Of a stretch of 64,000 bases of DNA, positions 43,200-56,130 are shown one piece after another. Within the stretch, counting starts at the first letter, position 1; every line of letters begins with the position of its first letter. A program made the translations under genes and the position numbers. The DNA is from Ichthyophis bannanicus (lineage: Eukaryota > Chordata > Amphibia > Gymnophiona > Ichthyophiidae): the NCBI GenBank assembly GCA_033557465.1, contig CM066044.1, forward strand, positions 192,502,184-192,566,183, given 5' to 3'. Under the pieces are notes generated by a model that saw only the letters and a list, made by a program, of their open reading frames with translations, did not search any database and was not told where the DNA came from.

Positions 43200-44018
43200 T
43201 GCTGCCCTTCTACACAGTCAAGAAACCGCCGCAGCTAAGGCAGAGAAGTGCGATCGGGAATTCTAAGAGCATCAGCTGTTGTGATTTAATTGTTTTCAGT
43301 GCTTTAACTTCAGGGAGCAGGCTGCCAATCAGAGCCCTTCTACACAGTCAAGAAACCGCCGCAGCTAAGGCAGAGAAGTGCGATCGGGAATTCTAAGAGC
43401 ATCAGCTGTTGTGATTTAATTGTTTTCAGTGCTTTAACTTCAGGGAGCAGGCTGCCAATCAGAGCCCTTCTACACAGTCAAGAAACCGCCGCAGCTAAGG
43501 CAGAGAAGTGCGATCGGGAATTCAAAGAGCATCAGCTGTTGTGATTTAATTGTTTTCAGTGCTTTAACTTCAGGGAGCAGGCTGCCAATCAGAGCCCTTC
43601 TACACAGTCAAGAAACCGCCGCAGCTAAGGCAGAGAAGTGCGATCGGGAATTCTAAGAGCATCAGCTGTTGTGATTTAATTGTTTTCAGTGCTTTAACTT
43701 CAGGGAGCAGGCTGCCAATCAGAGCCCTTCTACACAGTCAAGAAACCGCCGCAGCTAAGGCAGAGAAGTGCGATCGGGAATTCTAAGAGCATCAGCTGTT
43801 GTGATTTAATTGTTTTCAGTGCTTTAACTTCAGGGAGCAGGCTGCCAATCAGAGCCCTTCTACACAGTCAAGAAACCGCCGCAGCTAAGGCAGAGAAGTG
43901 CGATCGGGAATTCTAAGAGCATCAGCTGTTGTGATTTAATTGTTTTCAGTGCTTTAACTTCAGGGAGCAGGCTGCCAATCAGAGCCCTTCTACACAGTCA
44001 AGAAACCGCCGCAGCTAA
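43200..44018 (+). repeat. 130-bp tandem array, 6.3 copies, near identical
   Basis: The phrase gctgccaatcagagcccttc returns at exactly 130-base spacing (43321, 43451, 43581, 43711, 43841, 43971). I see a single substitution among full copies (aattcaaag near 43520 against aattctaag). There are no variable spacers, so it is not CRISPR-like. Its position, immediately 5' of an L2 leader, suggests promoter monomers. Confidence 0.95.
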
Positions 44019-44384
44019 AGCGCGCCCGCGCCTTGCGGGCCCGCGCCTGAGGGCCTCGCAAGAGGGCCCTTTGGCGTGGCCCTTAGGTGGGGCACAAAAG
44101 GAGAATAAAAATCTGCATGCAAATATCTATCAAAGGTATACTGTCAGACTGGAATATCCGAAAATAAAAGTAAAAGTGAGTAACATAACAAAGTTATTCT
44201 CACCCTTACAGCTGACCTTGCTCTATCATAGCAACTACTCGTAGGTTATTTACATGAAGGAGCTAAATCTTTGTTCGCTTTAACCGCCCTACTTTAGAAG
44301 TTTATGTTAAGAAAATTAACGCTAACAGACTTTAATGCTATAATATAAATCCATCCTTATTAAGATTCTCAACGATCAACTAAT

Positions 44385-47300
44385 ATGACTACTCCTACCT
44401 ATCACCCTATATTTCCTTCACCTACTCAACATTACACTGTACAATATGATGCTCCTTATTCCCAACCCCTTTATATGTGGTTCTCAACCTACATGCCAAT
44501 TTACCATATTCTCCTCAGTTCAATAAATTCACATATATTATCACAACACAAACACAACTCTTATCAACACCAGCAAACAAATCCTAAGAATCCTCAAAAA
44601 AGGTCTTACACGCCAACTTCCATTGAATTAATGAACACAAGATCAGTTAGAAATAAAATTCACACAATCAGAGACCATATCTATGACCAAAAACCAGATA
44701 TCCTTTGCATTACAGAATCATGGCTAACTCCTACTGACAGCGTTCTACTAAACCAACTGGTCCCACCAGAATATTCCGCCTTTAACAACCCTCGCACACA
44801 GAAAAGAGGAGGTGGAGTTCTAATCATTGCAAAAAAATCTTTTCAGCTACAAACTATCGCCTCTAATACCTCTGATAAATCCAGCTCTATCACAGTGGGT
44901 AACAAACACTTAGCTATCAGCCTCCTATATAGAGCCCCTCACGCCCCAGCTGATGAGCTAACCTCTATTTTAGAGACCATCTGTGCAGTCAACACTTGCC
45001 ATAAACCTCTAATTGTATTAGGTGACTTCAACCTCAACTCCTCTTCTAATGCAGATAAGGAAACCTTCTTGCATGCTATGGACTCCCTACAATATACACA
45101 ATTAATAAATGCTCCTACACATAAATACGGATCTACGCCAGATCTCTTCTTTGCCCCCAACCACCTTGTAAATAATGACAGCTTCTCCTCACCCATAATC
45201 ACACCAGTCCCATGGTCAGACCACCTTAGAATTAAAATAGAATTCTCAAGCAGGATTGACAAACTTGATAAGATAAAAACTTCTACATTTACTCCAAGAA
45301 GATTTAAAGCCTTCAATAAGAGCAGTTCTTACTTGACACATTACCTTGCCTTGACTCAACTGAACTTGATTTGAACAAACAAGTGAACAACTGGTATAAC
45401 ACCATTAGCACTGCATCCAAGGCCTTTTCAGACTCAAGAACATTCAAAAACAGACATCATGCTCCATGGTATTCCAAAAACATACGCAATGCTAAGAGGG
45501 AATTAAGGAGAATTGAACGCCACTGGAGACGATCAAAATCTCCTACCTCTCAAAATTTATATTTAATTCAGCAAAAGAATTACAACGATCTCATCAACAA
45601 AACTAAAAAAGAGCACCACACAAATACTATACAGAAAGCATTTAACAAACCTAGAGAACTTTTTGCAATTGTAAAAAATCTAGTCAACGAACCAAGCTCT
45701 GATAAAGACATTCAGATCAGTCCTCAAGTATATGCAGATCATCTTCAATTGAAAATAGGCCAAACACCACCTTTAAAACAACCTGAAAACAACAGCCTTA
45801 TTTTACCAAGTACAATTTGGAACAAGTTTTACACTCCCTCGACTACACAACTTTCAGACATCATTGCTGCACTTAACACAAGCACTGCACCCACAGATCC
45901 TTGCCCTGTACCTTGGATCAAAGCTACCAAGTCAAACTTTATTAATTTTATTCACAATCTTGTAACTAACTCCTTAACTCATGGAATCATGCCAGAACAA
46001 CTTAAATTAGCAACAATTAGGCCTACCCATAAAAAAACCAACCTTGAAAAAGACAATCCAGCTGCATATAGACCAATTTCCAGCTTACCACTCTTAGCAA
46101 AAATTATTGAGAAGGCAGTACAGCTACAACTTCAAGACCATATTGATGAACATGCGCCACTTGATATACATCAGCATGGCTTCCGCCCCAACCATGGTGT
46201 TGAAACGCTCCTACTATACTTATTTAATGACATCACTCAAACAATAGATAATTTCAACAAAGGTACCTTAATGATCTTCTTAGATATTTCAGCTGCCTTC
46301 GATACAGTGGGACCATGCAATCCTCTTAACAAGACTAAAGAGCATCGGATTAACTGGCACCGTCCTAAAATGGTTTGAATCCTACCTAGTTGATAGACAG
46401 TTCCAAGTTAAAATTGGCCTAAACACTTCACGTCACATAGTAATCAAACAAGGCGTGCCGCAAGGATCTGCACTCTCTTCACTTCTTTTTAATTTGTTTA
46501 TCCAACCAATCTGTCACATAATAGCAGATCATCAAATAGATTACACGATTTATGCGGATGATATCATGATTTACACTCCAATTGATATCAACTGCCCAGA
46601 TTACAGCAAAATTTCAAACTGTATTACCAGCATTTCAAATTGGCTAACAAATAATAACCTTGCAATAAACCTGAACAAAACGGAAGCACTTATTGTAACT
46701 AGAAACACCAGCTTTATCCCTCCACCTTACATTACATGCAACAACACAAAGATTCCAGTTAAGGACGAAGTAAGATACCTCGGAATAACCCTCGATAAGA
46801 AGCTAAACCTGCGTTCTCATATAAGAAAAACTGTTAAAAACGCGTATTACAAAATGAAGATAATTAGACGACTTAAGCCTCTTATCTCTTATGATCACTT
46901 TCGAACAGTCTGTCAGGCACTCATTACTCCCATTCTGGATTTCTGCAACCCTATTTACAATGGACTGCCTAAGCATGCTCTCAAGCCACTTCAAATGGCA
47001 CAAAATACAGCAGCTAGAATCATCAATGGATCCTCAAATTATGAACACATTACCCCCATCCTTAAAGAACTCCACTGGCTCCCAATAATCCTTCGCATAA
47101 AGTATAAATTAATCATAAATATATTCAAAATGAAACACAACAGTTCTGCAATCAGCCTTCATGCCCTCTTACTCCATGATATCAACAAAAGACCAAGAAG
47201 GTTATCCACTTCTAACACCCTCAGCACCCCAAAAAACTACTCTAAATCATGCAAATGTACCTCACAAAGAGCAATTGCTTTGGCCGCCCCTTTAATTTGG

Positions 47301-47405
47301 AACTCTCTCCCTCCTGATTTACGCTCACTGGATGATTTAAAAGACTTTCGTAAACAATTGAAAACTACACTTTTCATTGAACAATATGGATCAACAATTG
47401 ACTAA
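44385..47405 (+). pseudogene. L2-type endonuclease-reverse transcriptase, two frameshifts
   Basis: The ORF starts at ATG 44385. The endonuclease (about 44630-45290) shows LMNTRSVRNKIH, ILCITESWL, RGGGVLIIAKK, LIVLGDFNLNSSS, TPDLFFAPN and PWSDHLRIKIEF. The RT (about 45870-46640) shows LATIRPTHKK, YRPISSLPLLAKIIEK, HQHGFRPNHG, IFLDISAAFDTV, GVPQGSALSSLLFNL and IYADDIMIY with both catalytic Asp. The C-terminus has LEFLxPIYNG-type and SLPPDLRSLDDLKDFRK motifs. Two single-base lesions are visible: a deletion near 45318 and an extra G near 46308. Otherwise it is open for about 1,000 codons, so inactivation is recent. Confidence 0.85.
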
Positions 47406-47604
47406 ATATATTATATTTATTTTAATTATTTTAACTAATTTGCCTTATTGTTAACCCTTGTTATTTTTCCTATATTACCATTGTACTGTTATGTTTATAC
47501 TGTGTTTGTTTCCCTTGCCTATAACCTTTGTATTTCTTGTGACCGCTTTGATTGAAGGAAAAGGCGGTATAGAAAACTTGTTAAATAAATAAATAAATAA
47601 ATTT

Positions 47605-47885
47605 GCCAGTGGGCCTGCAGCCATCTCCACCGGTGTTGGCATGTGCTCACCAGGTTTTTGATTCTCCCAGGCCACCAGCGCATGCCCTCCTGAACCCCAA
47701 TCAGGCACTGCACACACCCAAGGTCTGGGCTCCATACACACCATACACCACCTGAAGCACCAATCACTTGTGTGGGATCATGGGGAAGCTCCTCAACACT
47801 GCAAAACCACCGGTTTATCACATGATAGAAAGGAGTCCTTCAGCCATGCATCTGCCCAGCCCCTAAGTATCACATGACCCCCCTT
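47605..47885 (-). mobile_element. L1 5' end (continues at 43199)
   Basis: The minus strand begins with a gtcatgtgatac motif near 47880, like the 5' end of the L1 near 8390. It continues to gcccactgg, where the L2-D element is inserted. A 17-base C run separates it from the next CR1 piece. Confidence 0.5.
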
Positions 47886-47904
47886 CCCCCCCCCCCCCCC
47901 CCCA

Positions 47905-48605
47905 GATGGGGGCGTTACCAGCGGTGTGCTGCAGGTATCAGGTTCTTGGTTCTTTTCTTTTTGACATTTCTGTAACTGATATTGCAGAAAGTCTATCAGG
48001 AAAGGTTTGCCACTTTGCAGATCCTATGAAAATCTGCAACAGGGTCGACACCCTGGAAGGTATGAATAACTTGAGGGATCTAGTGATGCTTGAAGAATAG
48101 TTAAGAATTTGTCAGCTAAGATTTAATGCTAAAAAATGCAAGATCGTGCATCCGGGCTACAGAAACCCAAGGGAACAGTACAGTATAGGGGATGAAGTAC
48201 TTCAGGGCAAGAAAGAAGAGTGGGACCTGGGAGTGATCATGTCAGATGCCTTTTCTATCTCTTCGGCCGTTTTAAGATCAACAGTGAAAGCCAGAAAGAT
48301 GCTTAGTTGGAATGGCCAGCGGGAAAAAGGAGGTGATAGTGCCTTTGTAAAAGTCTCTGATAAGGCAGTTGGAGTACTGTGTACATTTCTGGAGACCGCA
48401 CTTTCAAAAGGATATAAACAAGATGGAGCCAGTCCAGAGGGCGGCCATTAAAATGGTCAGTGGTTTTCATCATAAAGCATATGGGGATAGACTTAAAGAC
48501 CCAATATGTATACTCTGGAGGAGGAGGCGGGAGAGGGAGAGATATGAGAGTCATTTAAATACCTCCCTGGTATAAAAGCACAGGAAAAGGGCCATTTTCA
48601 ATTGA
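47905..48605 (+). mobile_element. CR1-A fragment, truncated at both ends
   Basis: It covers the RT from the GVPQGS-equivalent region (47918) through FADPMKICNRVDTLEGMNN (the Asp-Asp pair is mutated to Asp-Pro) to the LEERR-equivalent near 48520. It is heavily diverged and lacks the 3' tail. Confidence 0.75.
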
Positions 48606-51555
48606 AGGTTCCCCCCCTCTTTTCTCCTCCCCCCTTCCTTCCCATTCTTGCTGGCACGATATTATTAATTAGCTGTTCATACTGTGTACAGGCTGGTGTT
48701 TAGTAACCATAGCAACCCCTCGTTTTACTTTTGCGCCAAATTGCAACATTTGAAAAGAGGCTCACGCGAGTCGTCGTTCACTTTGCAAGCCACTACACAC
48801 AATTTGGTTTTCATTGGCGAGGTAAGGGCTAGTTTCCTCTAATGCAGTGTGTCTTCCACTTCTTGGCATGTATTGCTATTTCATTTTAAGGTTTTAGTTT
48901 GAAAATGAGTATTAACTCAGAATTTATGAGTCCTGAATAAACCACAGGAGCACCAATTTGATATTTTTTAGTGATTCTTCAGCCGGCCTTTAGCCATATG
49001 CACTATATTCTGCCGATTGACTAAAGACTATTTTTCTTTTTGTATTACATCTGATGTTGTTTTCTATTTCTCCTTTTAGTCTGAGCATTTGGCAAGATTA
49101 TGCTTTGCTCCTGATACATCTAAGTATGTTTTATACTCTCCACTTCTCCCCCCCCCCCCCTACAAGTTTTGCAACAGTTGGTTCAGTTTAATAAGTTTCT
49201 CTGACTGGGACCTTACACTATATCATTCATTTTTCTACTGTTAATTTCACTAGTACATATTCACTTTTGAACATCACATTGGTGTCCCTCTAGTCTTTCT
49301 TGTCTCTACATAGCTACACAACGTAACATTGAACATAGTATTCATGTCTGGAGATCCCTTTTGCACTTTTTCTCATTTCTCATTTATTCTAATTGTTTTC
49401 AATTATTTTAATTATTATAGTGCTATCCATATTTTATTATATGTTTTATTGTTTTATTCTCTTGTGTTCTTATTGTTGCTTATGAATTAAATATTATGTT
49501 TTTTTCTGTTGGAGGTCCGTTACCCCCCTGAAGAAAGCAGAACAGCTGAAACACTGCCAGTGTAGAGGTGGATTTCAATAAAGCTGTTTGGACATTAGAG
49601 AGGTGGACTTCTTCTTGGCCTTGCTCATATTGTTGCCTTGGTCATTTGCGGGTGCGGGTGCCTATTGTGGACCCTTTGGTCTTTAATTGCTATCAGTTAC
49701 TGTGTTTCTATGAAGACATTGTGATGCTGTGATTAGAAATTGTAACACAGCATCTTATCAATAATTAAGATAGAAAGTAAAGGTTAAGTGGAAAAATTAG
49801 TGCCTGTTGTATCATTTACTGTATGTGGCATGGCCATGCTCAATTTTAATTTCAAATCATTTTCCCCTAAAAGAAAAACAATTTCTTATGAACTTCCACT
49901 TTGTGAAGTCTGTTTCAAGGATAATATTTTTTGTACTTATCTTTTCCTCTGCCCTCAGGTTATAATTTCAGAAGCATTGCCAGCATCAGAATCGACCTTC
50001 AGATCTGTGAGAGCTGCCACTGAGTCCCAGACTCCTGGGTTGGAGGACTGGAATGAACCTGAAGGAGGGAGATGGGAAATAGGAGAAATAGAGGAATCGT
50101 GTGTACCTTCTTAGAACTTGTTCTGAGCTTGGATGTGGAAAAGGCGAAAGGCTAAATCTAAAATCCAAAACCAGTCTGAAGGGACCAACATACGATGAGA
50201 GGATAGTTATGAGGGGAAGGATGAGGATGGAAAGAGAGCAGGATGGGGGAGGAACACTAGGTAGAGAGGAGAAATAGCAAAGGTAGGGAGGGAGATGAGA
50301 GAACTGATAAGGAAATGGCGCTGTGAGAGTAAAATATGAAATATGGATCAGGGCGGGACAATGAAAAAGAAATAGTGGGGAAGGAGAGAAGTAGAGAGAT
50401 TGTTGGGCCCAGGAAAGGACTAGGATTAAAAGTCATCCTGACATGTTCACTCACGCTCTCTGGCTTTGAGGCTGTGGAAGGATGGGATTGTCATATATTC
50501 AGAACCTTCAATTTCGTTATTTGTTAATACAGATGCCAAAAAAACTGTATATGAGGACTGGTCCTCCGGCTGTTCAGAAGATCAGGGCTTCTTGCATTGG
50601 GCAGGTCTGACGGAAAGCCAATCCACCCCCGGGAGGAACAGAAAGGAATGAGAATACTCCAACTTCTTTCCATTTCAAACTTTGGGCAAAGAAATTGTTT
50701 GAAATTAAATTAATATTTAGAACATGTTTTAAAATACTATAACGGTTCAAATGAAAAGGTGTGAGCGAAAGTGTAAAAAGAATTATAAATGATAAAAGGG
50801 ATTTTCTTGTTTCATGTCGATGGAGAAAATGCTTAGGGTATCTGACCTCTTGTGTCAGTTGAGCAAAAAAATTGTTTGTGTGAGTTCATTTATTTGTTTT
50901 GTGGGCCTGGCGGATTCCTCTTTCTCCTTTGGCTTCCAAGTTCAAGCAGAAAAAAGCCTCTCATCAGCTGTAGTACCCATAAGCCTTCATATGCATCAAC
51001 TGAGGGATTTTTTCCTCTAATTTCTGTGTCTTCTAACTCCACCCAGCCAGTCATAGTAACAGATTTCAATCAAGGGTCACAAGCTGCAGCTCCTTCTGTC
51101 TGTCTACATTTAGCCACTAGGTGTTGCTGTTGAGTAATGCTTGGATTGCCCTCTCTCCAGAGGTTGCGAATACTACCTGTGTCTTCCGCATGGCGGCACC
51201 AGTATTGCCTTTATGTATGCGTTAATGAAATATGGAGACTATTGAAATCACATCTCCATTGAGATTATATGGAGACTACTTTTGCAGAAGGACATCTTTA
51301 AAATAAATGTGGCCATTTTAAAGTATATGGAACAAGTGACATCACTTTCTATGGTAAAATAGTTGAAAGATGCCCATTGTCCAAAATATGAGAACACGGT
51401 AAGCTATCTTCCATTCTATTAATTTAAATTGAGAAACCATCTTCCCTTTATCATGAGACATTTTAGATATCTTATTGGTCAATGTTTCTTCCACACAAAA
51501 ATAGTTAAATATTTGATCAGCCAAGAAGGTTTCAAACAGTGGAAGATAAATTGTG
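48606..51555. other. Unassigned, AT-rich; one possible Penelope-like end
   Basis: No gene is supported. A possible Penelope-type terminal motif lies at 49510-49605. The frames at 49788-50114 and 50814-51133 have no recognisable domains or splice context. Confidence 0.45.
49510..49605 (+). other. Possible Penelope-like element end with hammerhead-like core
   Basis: The string cctgaagaaagcagaacagctgaaac has the order CUGAAGA, short stem, GAAA, followed by cactgccagtgta and ttcaataaagctg. Penelope-like elements carry hammerhead ribozyme motifs of this kind. Stem I pairing looks poor here, so this is tentative. Confidence 0.3.
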
Positions 51556-51634
51556 CCTAATGGTTATGGTTATGGTTTAGGGCTTAGGCACTTGATATAC
51601 CGCCCTTTACTTACGCATCAGAGCGGTTTACATG
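51556..51634 (-). repeat. L2/SINE 3' tail, interrupted by hAT element 2
   Basis: The minus strand reads gtaaaccgctctg...agggcggtatatcaa, the L2/SINE tail stem-loop. The hAT element inserted inside it; the sequence resumes at 54211. Confidence 0.6.
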
Positions 51635-51758
51635 CAGGGGCGGCCCAAGGGGGGTGCGGGGCCATGTGCGGAGACTCGGTGTGGGGCCTCATTTGCATAA
51701 GGGACCTCATTTGCATATATATTTGCATAATGTTACCTTACACTAACTTTTAGTAAAC

Positions 51759-51995
51759 ATGCCTCTTAATGAGTGTATGGATAAAGAAAGACTAAAAGAT
51801 TTCTACATTACTATAATCCAGTGCCAACTGCCAGGCACATTAGGAACTGCTACAAACACTGCCCATTTAGAACCCATAACAAACCCGCCGTATCATAACA
51901 GCACTACCAGGATTCACAAAGCACAAGACCCTACCTATCAAAAGGCTACACTGAAAATATTAAACCAATACATTTCAGAGAATAACAATACTTGA
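51759..51995 (+). other. Conserved 78-codon frame in hAT cargo
   Basis: It begins MPLNECMDKERLKDFYIT and ends ILNQYISENNNT. It is collinear with the frames at 25524-25757 (minus) and 62177-62413. Differences between copies are mostly amino-acid changing, which argues against selection on a protein. Confidence 0.4.
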
Positions 51996-52639
51996 CCTAC
52001 TGGGGAAAGAGAACAAGTGGCAATGTCAAATAGGAATTACATAAACAGAATACCTCAGCTCAGTTACACATGCAGAACATAGACCATCACCAAACAAGGA
52101 ATCACAATTTAGAAACAGGAAGACAATAATTAAACTGGGAACCCCAAAAGCCCAACAACACTGTAGAAATAAAACCATAAATTAATTTCCTCTTGTACTA
52201 AACAAAGCGCAGACGTTAATGATGCACATATCCCAGAGCTGGCATATTTCAGTTGATAAATTCAATAAAGAGATATTTTTCTACCTTTTGTGCATTTTTT
52301 TTCAGTTGCAATTGCTCCAGCCACTTTCTTCTGGTTTCTTTATGTCTTCTGCTAACTCTCCATCGTCTGTTGTCCATTTGTCCTTTCTTCACGCTTCCTA
52401 GTTTTTTCCATTCTCTCTCTACATCTGCTTTAACATACTAATCTTTCTCCTTTTTCTCTTTCCTCATTCCTATTTCATCCACTCAAATTTTACCCCTCCA
52501 TCCTCAATCCCCACTTACTCTCCCAATATCCGGCCAATTGTAGATTTGTCTTCCCTCCCACACAAAATATTTTTTCACTCTCCCAGCTCTATCCCATTCT
52601 AATCCTCCCCCAACATCAGCTCCCTTCTGGTTCCAGCCC

Positions 52640-53700
52640 CACCCAGCATCTGCTCCCTTCTAGTCCATGCATCAGCCCATTTCCAGTCCTAGCCCCCCAT
52701 AAGTCCATTTCTAGTCCTATCCTAGCCCCACCATCAGCCCATTTCCAGTCCTAGCTCCCCCATCCGAGTCCCTCCATCAGCTCATTTCCAATTCCAGCCC
52801 ACCATCAGCCCATTTCTACTCCTTTCCTAGCCCCACCATCAGCCCATGTCAAAACCTAGCTCCCCTCCATTCAGCCCATTTCCAATCCAAGCCCCCCATG
52901 AGCCTACTTCCAGTTCTAATCCCTCCATGAGTCCATTTCAATCCAAGCCCCCCCCAACAGCCCATTTCCAGTTCTATCCTAGCTCTCCATCAGCCCATTT
53001 CCTGTCCTAGCCCCCTCACTCAGCCCATTACCAGTCCTAGCCCCCCATAGCCCATTACCAGTCCTAAGCCCCCCATCACCCCATTTTGTCTTAGCCCCCC
53101 CCCCATAGCCCATTACCAGTCCTAACCCCCATCAGCCCATTTCCCAGTCGTAGCCTCCCCACAGCCCATTCCAGTCCTAACCCGCCCATCAGCCCATTTC
53201 CAGTCCTAGCCCCCCATAGCCCATTACCAGTCCTAACCCCCCATCAGCCCATTTCCAGTCTTAGCAAGCCCATAGCCCATTACCAGTCCTAACCCCCCCC
53301 CATCAGCACATTTCCAGTCCTAGCCCCCCTATAGCCCATTACCAGTCCTACCCCCCATCAGCCCATTTCCAGTTTTAGCCCCCCCATAGCCCATTACCAG
53401 TCCTAACCCCCCTCCCCCATCAGCCCACTTCCAGTCTTTGTCCCCCCCATAGCTCATTAGTAGTCCTAACCCCCCCCTAGCCCATTACCAGTCCTAACCC
53501 CCTCCCCCATCAGCCCACTTCCAGTCTTAGGCCCCCCCATAGTTCATTAGTAGTCCTAACCCCCCATAGCCAATTACCAGTCCTAACCCCTTCCCCCCAT
53601 AAGCCCACTTCCAGTCTTAGTCCCCCCCAAAGCTCATTAGTAGTCCTACCCCCCCATAGCCCATTACCAGTCCTAACCCCCTCCCCCCACCAGCCCAGAT
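52640..53700. repeat. C-rich minisatellite, hAT element 2
   Basis: Variants of ccccatcagcccatttccag and ccatagcccattaccagtcc alternate over about 1.05 kb, with C runs of 3-9. It is the reverse complement of the array at 24170-25030. Confidence 0.85.
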
Positions 53701-53701
53701 A

Positions 53702-54115
53702 GATTAAAAAAAAATACCGACTGCTGCTGCCGCCGCCGTGGCAGCGGCAAAATCAAACGTCCACGCTGCGGGGCCCCGACTGCCCGGCAGAGCCTCCCTT
53801 GAGCATCAGCTCCCGAATCCCAAAGCGCGGGCTTTCAGAGCCGTGAGAGTTTCCCTTTCTTCTCGTGGCTCTGTTAATCTCGCCAGGGCTGAGGGGATTT
53901 CCCATCAGCCCCGGCGGGATTAACAGAGCCGCGAGAGGTCAGAGAAGCTCTCGCGGCTCTGAAAGCCCGTGCTTTGGGAGGGATTCGGGAGCTGATGCTC
54001 GAGGGAGGTTCTGCCGGGCAGTCGGGGCCCCGCGGCGTGGACATATGATTTTGCCGCTGCCACGCCGGCGGCAGCAGCAGCAGCAGCAGCCGGTATTTTT
54101 TTTAAAATCTACTTG
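53702..54115. repeat. Long inverted repeat (hairpin) in hAT element 2
   Basis: The arms 53702-53895 and about 53902-54115 are near-perfect reverse complements. They pair ctgctgctgccgccg, cggggccccgactgcccgg and gctttcagagcc with their inverses. The architecture equals that of element 1, but most of the arm sequence differs. Confidence 0.9.
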
Positions 54116-54439
54116 GGCTAATGAATGTTTTTTGTGCGGGGCCCCCTGAAACGCGGGGCCCTGTGCAAAAAACATTCTTGCTCAATGGACGGGCCAGCCC
54201 TGTTTACATGTATACTAACAGGATAAATCAAACCACATTCTAAATAAAATAATGTATGTCAGTTCAATTGGAAATTGGCATCAGAAGAAGGATATGTGCT
54301 CAGTCATTCATGCTTATGTATGTATTTATTTTATAAAAACATATATATCATCTGATAAAGACAACCCGTCATTCTAACAATTTACAATGAAAATTATATA
54401 ATCACATAAAATGGTTATAAACATAGAGAAAACCCCAGC

Positions 54440-55090
54440 TTGACCAAGGATATTATAATGCCTCTTTATCGCTCCGTGGTGCGACCGCACCTTGAATATT
54501 GTGTACACCATATCTAAAAAATGATACAGTGGAATTAGAAAAGGTTCAGAGAAGAGCAACCAAAATGATAAAGGGGATGGGAGGATATCCCTATGAGGAA
54601 AGGCTTAAAAGGTTAGGGCTCTTCAGCTTGGAAAAAAGACGGCTGAGAGGAGATATGATAGGGGTCTATAAATTAATGAGTGGAATGGAAGAGGTAAATG
54701 TAGATCGGTTGTTTACTCCTTCAAAAAGTAGAAAGGCAAGGGGACATGCAATGAAGTTACTATATAGCACATTTAAGACTAATCGGAGAAAGTATTTTTA
54801 CACTTAACGTGTAATCAAGCTATCAAAGTCATTGCCAGAGGATGTAATAAAAGCTGTTAGTGTAGCTGGGTTTAAAAGAGGTTGGACAAGTTCCTGGAGG
54901 AAAAGTCTAAAAACCATTATTAAACTGGACTGGGGAAATCCACTACTTAACCCCTTGGATAAGCAGCATGGAATCTTTCTACCTTTTGGGATCCTGACAG
55001 GTACTTGTGACCTGGGTTGGTCGCCAGTGAAAGCAGGATACTGGGCTCGATGGACCTTAGGTTTGACCCAGTATGGCATTTCTTATGTTC
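54440..55090 (+). mobile_element. CR1-B LINE, 5'-truncated
   Basis: It matches 59236-59893 from IIMPLYRSVVRPHLEYC to the tail cagtatggcatttcttatgtt. An open piece (54499-54807) reads VQRRATKMIKGMGGYPYEE and LGLFSLEKRRLRGDMIGVYK. A small deletion near 54515 and shifts near 54805 break the frame. Confidence 0.8.
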
Positions 55091-56130
55091 TTAAGTTTTG
55101 GTCATAGAGGCCCATGGCTAGGGCAGTAATGATGCAGTAATAAATATTGGTCACAGTAGCTCTTCTCAAGTATAATGCTAGTTCTTTGCGTCATTATCAC
55201 AGAGGGGATAGGTTCGGTGCAAGTATTATAATATTGAACAGACTGTAAGCTATATGGAGCAGGGGCTATCTCTTAAGTGTATGTGTCCAGCGCTTCATAT
55301 GCATAAGTAGCGTACATAGCCAATATGGCAATATAGCAGCCCAGACAGCTCTTTTTTCTTTTTTAGGATCCACCTCCATCAACATTCCAGCTGAGAGCCT
55401 TTTCTCACCTGCTTGATATTGCTGGGCATTACTGTTTTATTGCTATTACTAACCTTCTTGTGCAAATTGTACCTATCGATAGCTTTAATTTCAAGAATTG
55501 ATTTACCATCATCAAATCCAGCCTTGCAGTTTAATATCATCCCAAGGGGATTTGCATTCATCCGTGCTTGTAATGAGGTTCAAGGGTACATTCTTGGGTG
55601 CTTGTGAAGGCTCTCGTGTACTGTGTGGGCACTTGAGAATCTGAATATTTCTTAGGAGCATCTAACTACTGATTGCTTGGCTCTCTTCTGTATTTTGGTG
55701 TTCTCTTCCGCCAACTTCATTTGCATGTGCTGGTCTCCGCGCGTCTTCATCCATCTTCCTTTGATCTCTGCCTTCTTTCCCTTTTTTCGCCACTGTGTTT
55801 GAGTTACCAATTCTCATTTTCACTAGACCACCTCGTAGCATTGTTTTAGAAGGGAAAATGCTGGGTAGGAGAAGTGTTTGCCTCTGCACTCCGAGCCACG
55901 CTACTTTTCTGAGACTAGATGTTTCCAGATATAGCTAGCAATACATATGCTGAATTTCAACCCTTAAACTTATCTGGAAGTGTGATAAATGGTATAATGG
56001 GCAGATAGATAATCAATATTTGTGAATCCTATAGAGAGATCTGACCATATTCTGAGTTTCTCCATAAAGAATTATTCACACTACAGGTGACCCATGTGTT
56101 TATTTTTAATTATAATAAATACCATTAATA
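55091..56130. other. Unassigned, non-coding
   Basis: No gene, RNA or named repeat could be supported. Confidence 0.5.

Larger units (their letters stand above)
43200..47604 (+). mobile_element. L2-group LINE (subfamily D), near full length with monomer 5' UTR
   Basis: Features in order: six and a third 130-bp tandem repeats (43200-44018), a GC-rich then AT-rich leader (44019-44384), and an endonuclease-RT gene (44385-47405). The 3' UTR follows with the stem-loop accgc...gcggt (47542-47567) and AAAT repeats to about 47601. It splits an L1 ORF1 relic, and a short repeat ccagtg occurs at both junctions (43195-43200 and 47605-47610). It may be the autonomous partner of the CORE-SINE at 4428. Confidence 0.8.
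51635..54202 (+). mobile_element. Non-autonomous hAT element (type 2 ends), complete
   Basis: It starts caggggcggcccaagg and ends ggacgggccagccctg. A perfect 8-bp duplication, tttacatg, flanks it (51627-51634 and 54203-54210). The cargo order is 78-codon frame, unique region, C-rich minisatellite, ~400-bp hairpin. The cargo matches the reversed interior of the element at 23691-25878, but the termini do not. It has no transposase. Confidence 0.9.

Noticed and set aside
43200..44018. CRISPR array
   Set aside because: The 130-bp units are contiguous and identical with no spacers, and the context is a vertebrate LINE.
44385..47405. Three long frames as separate host genes
   Set aside because: They are one L2-type endonuclease-RT gene split by two single-base lesions.
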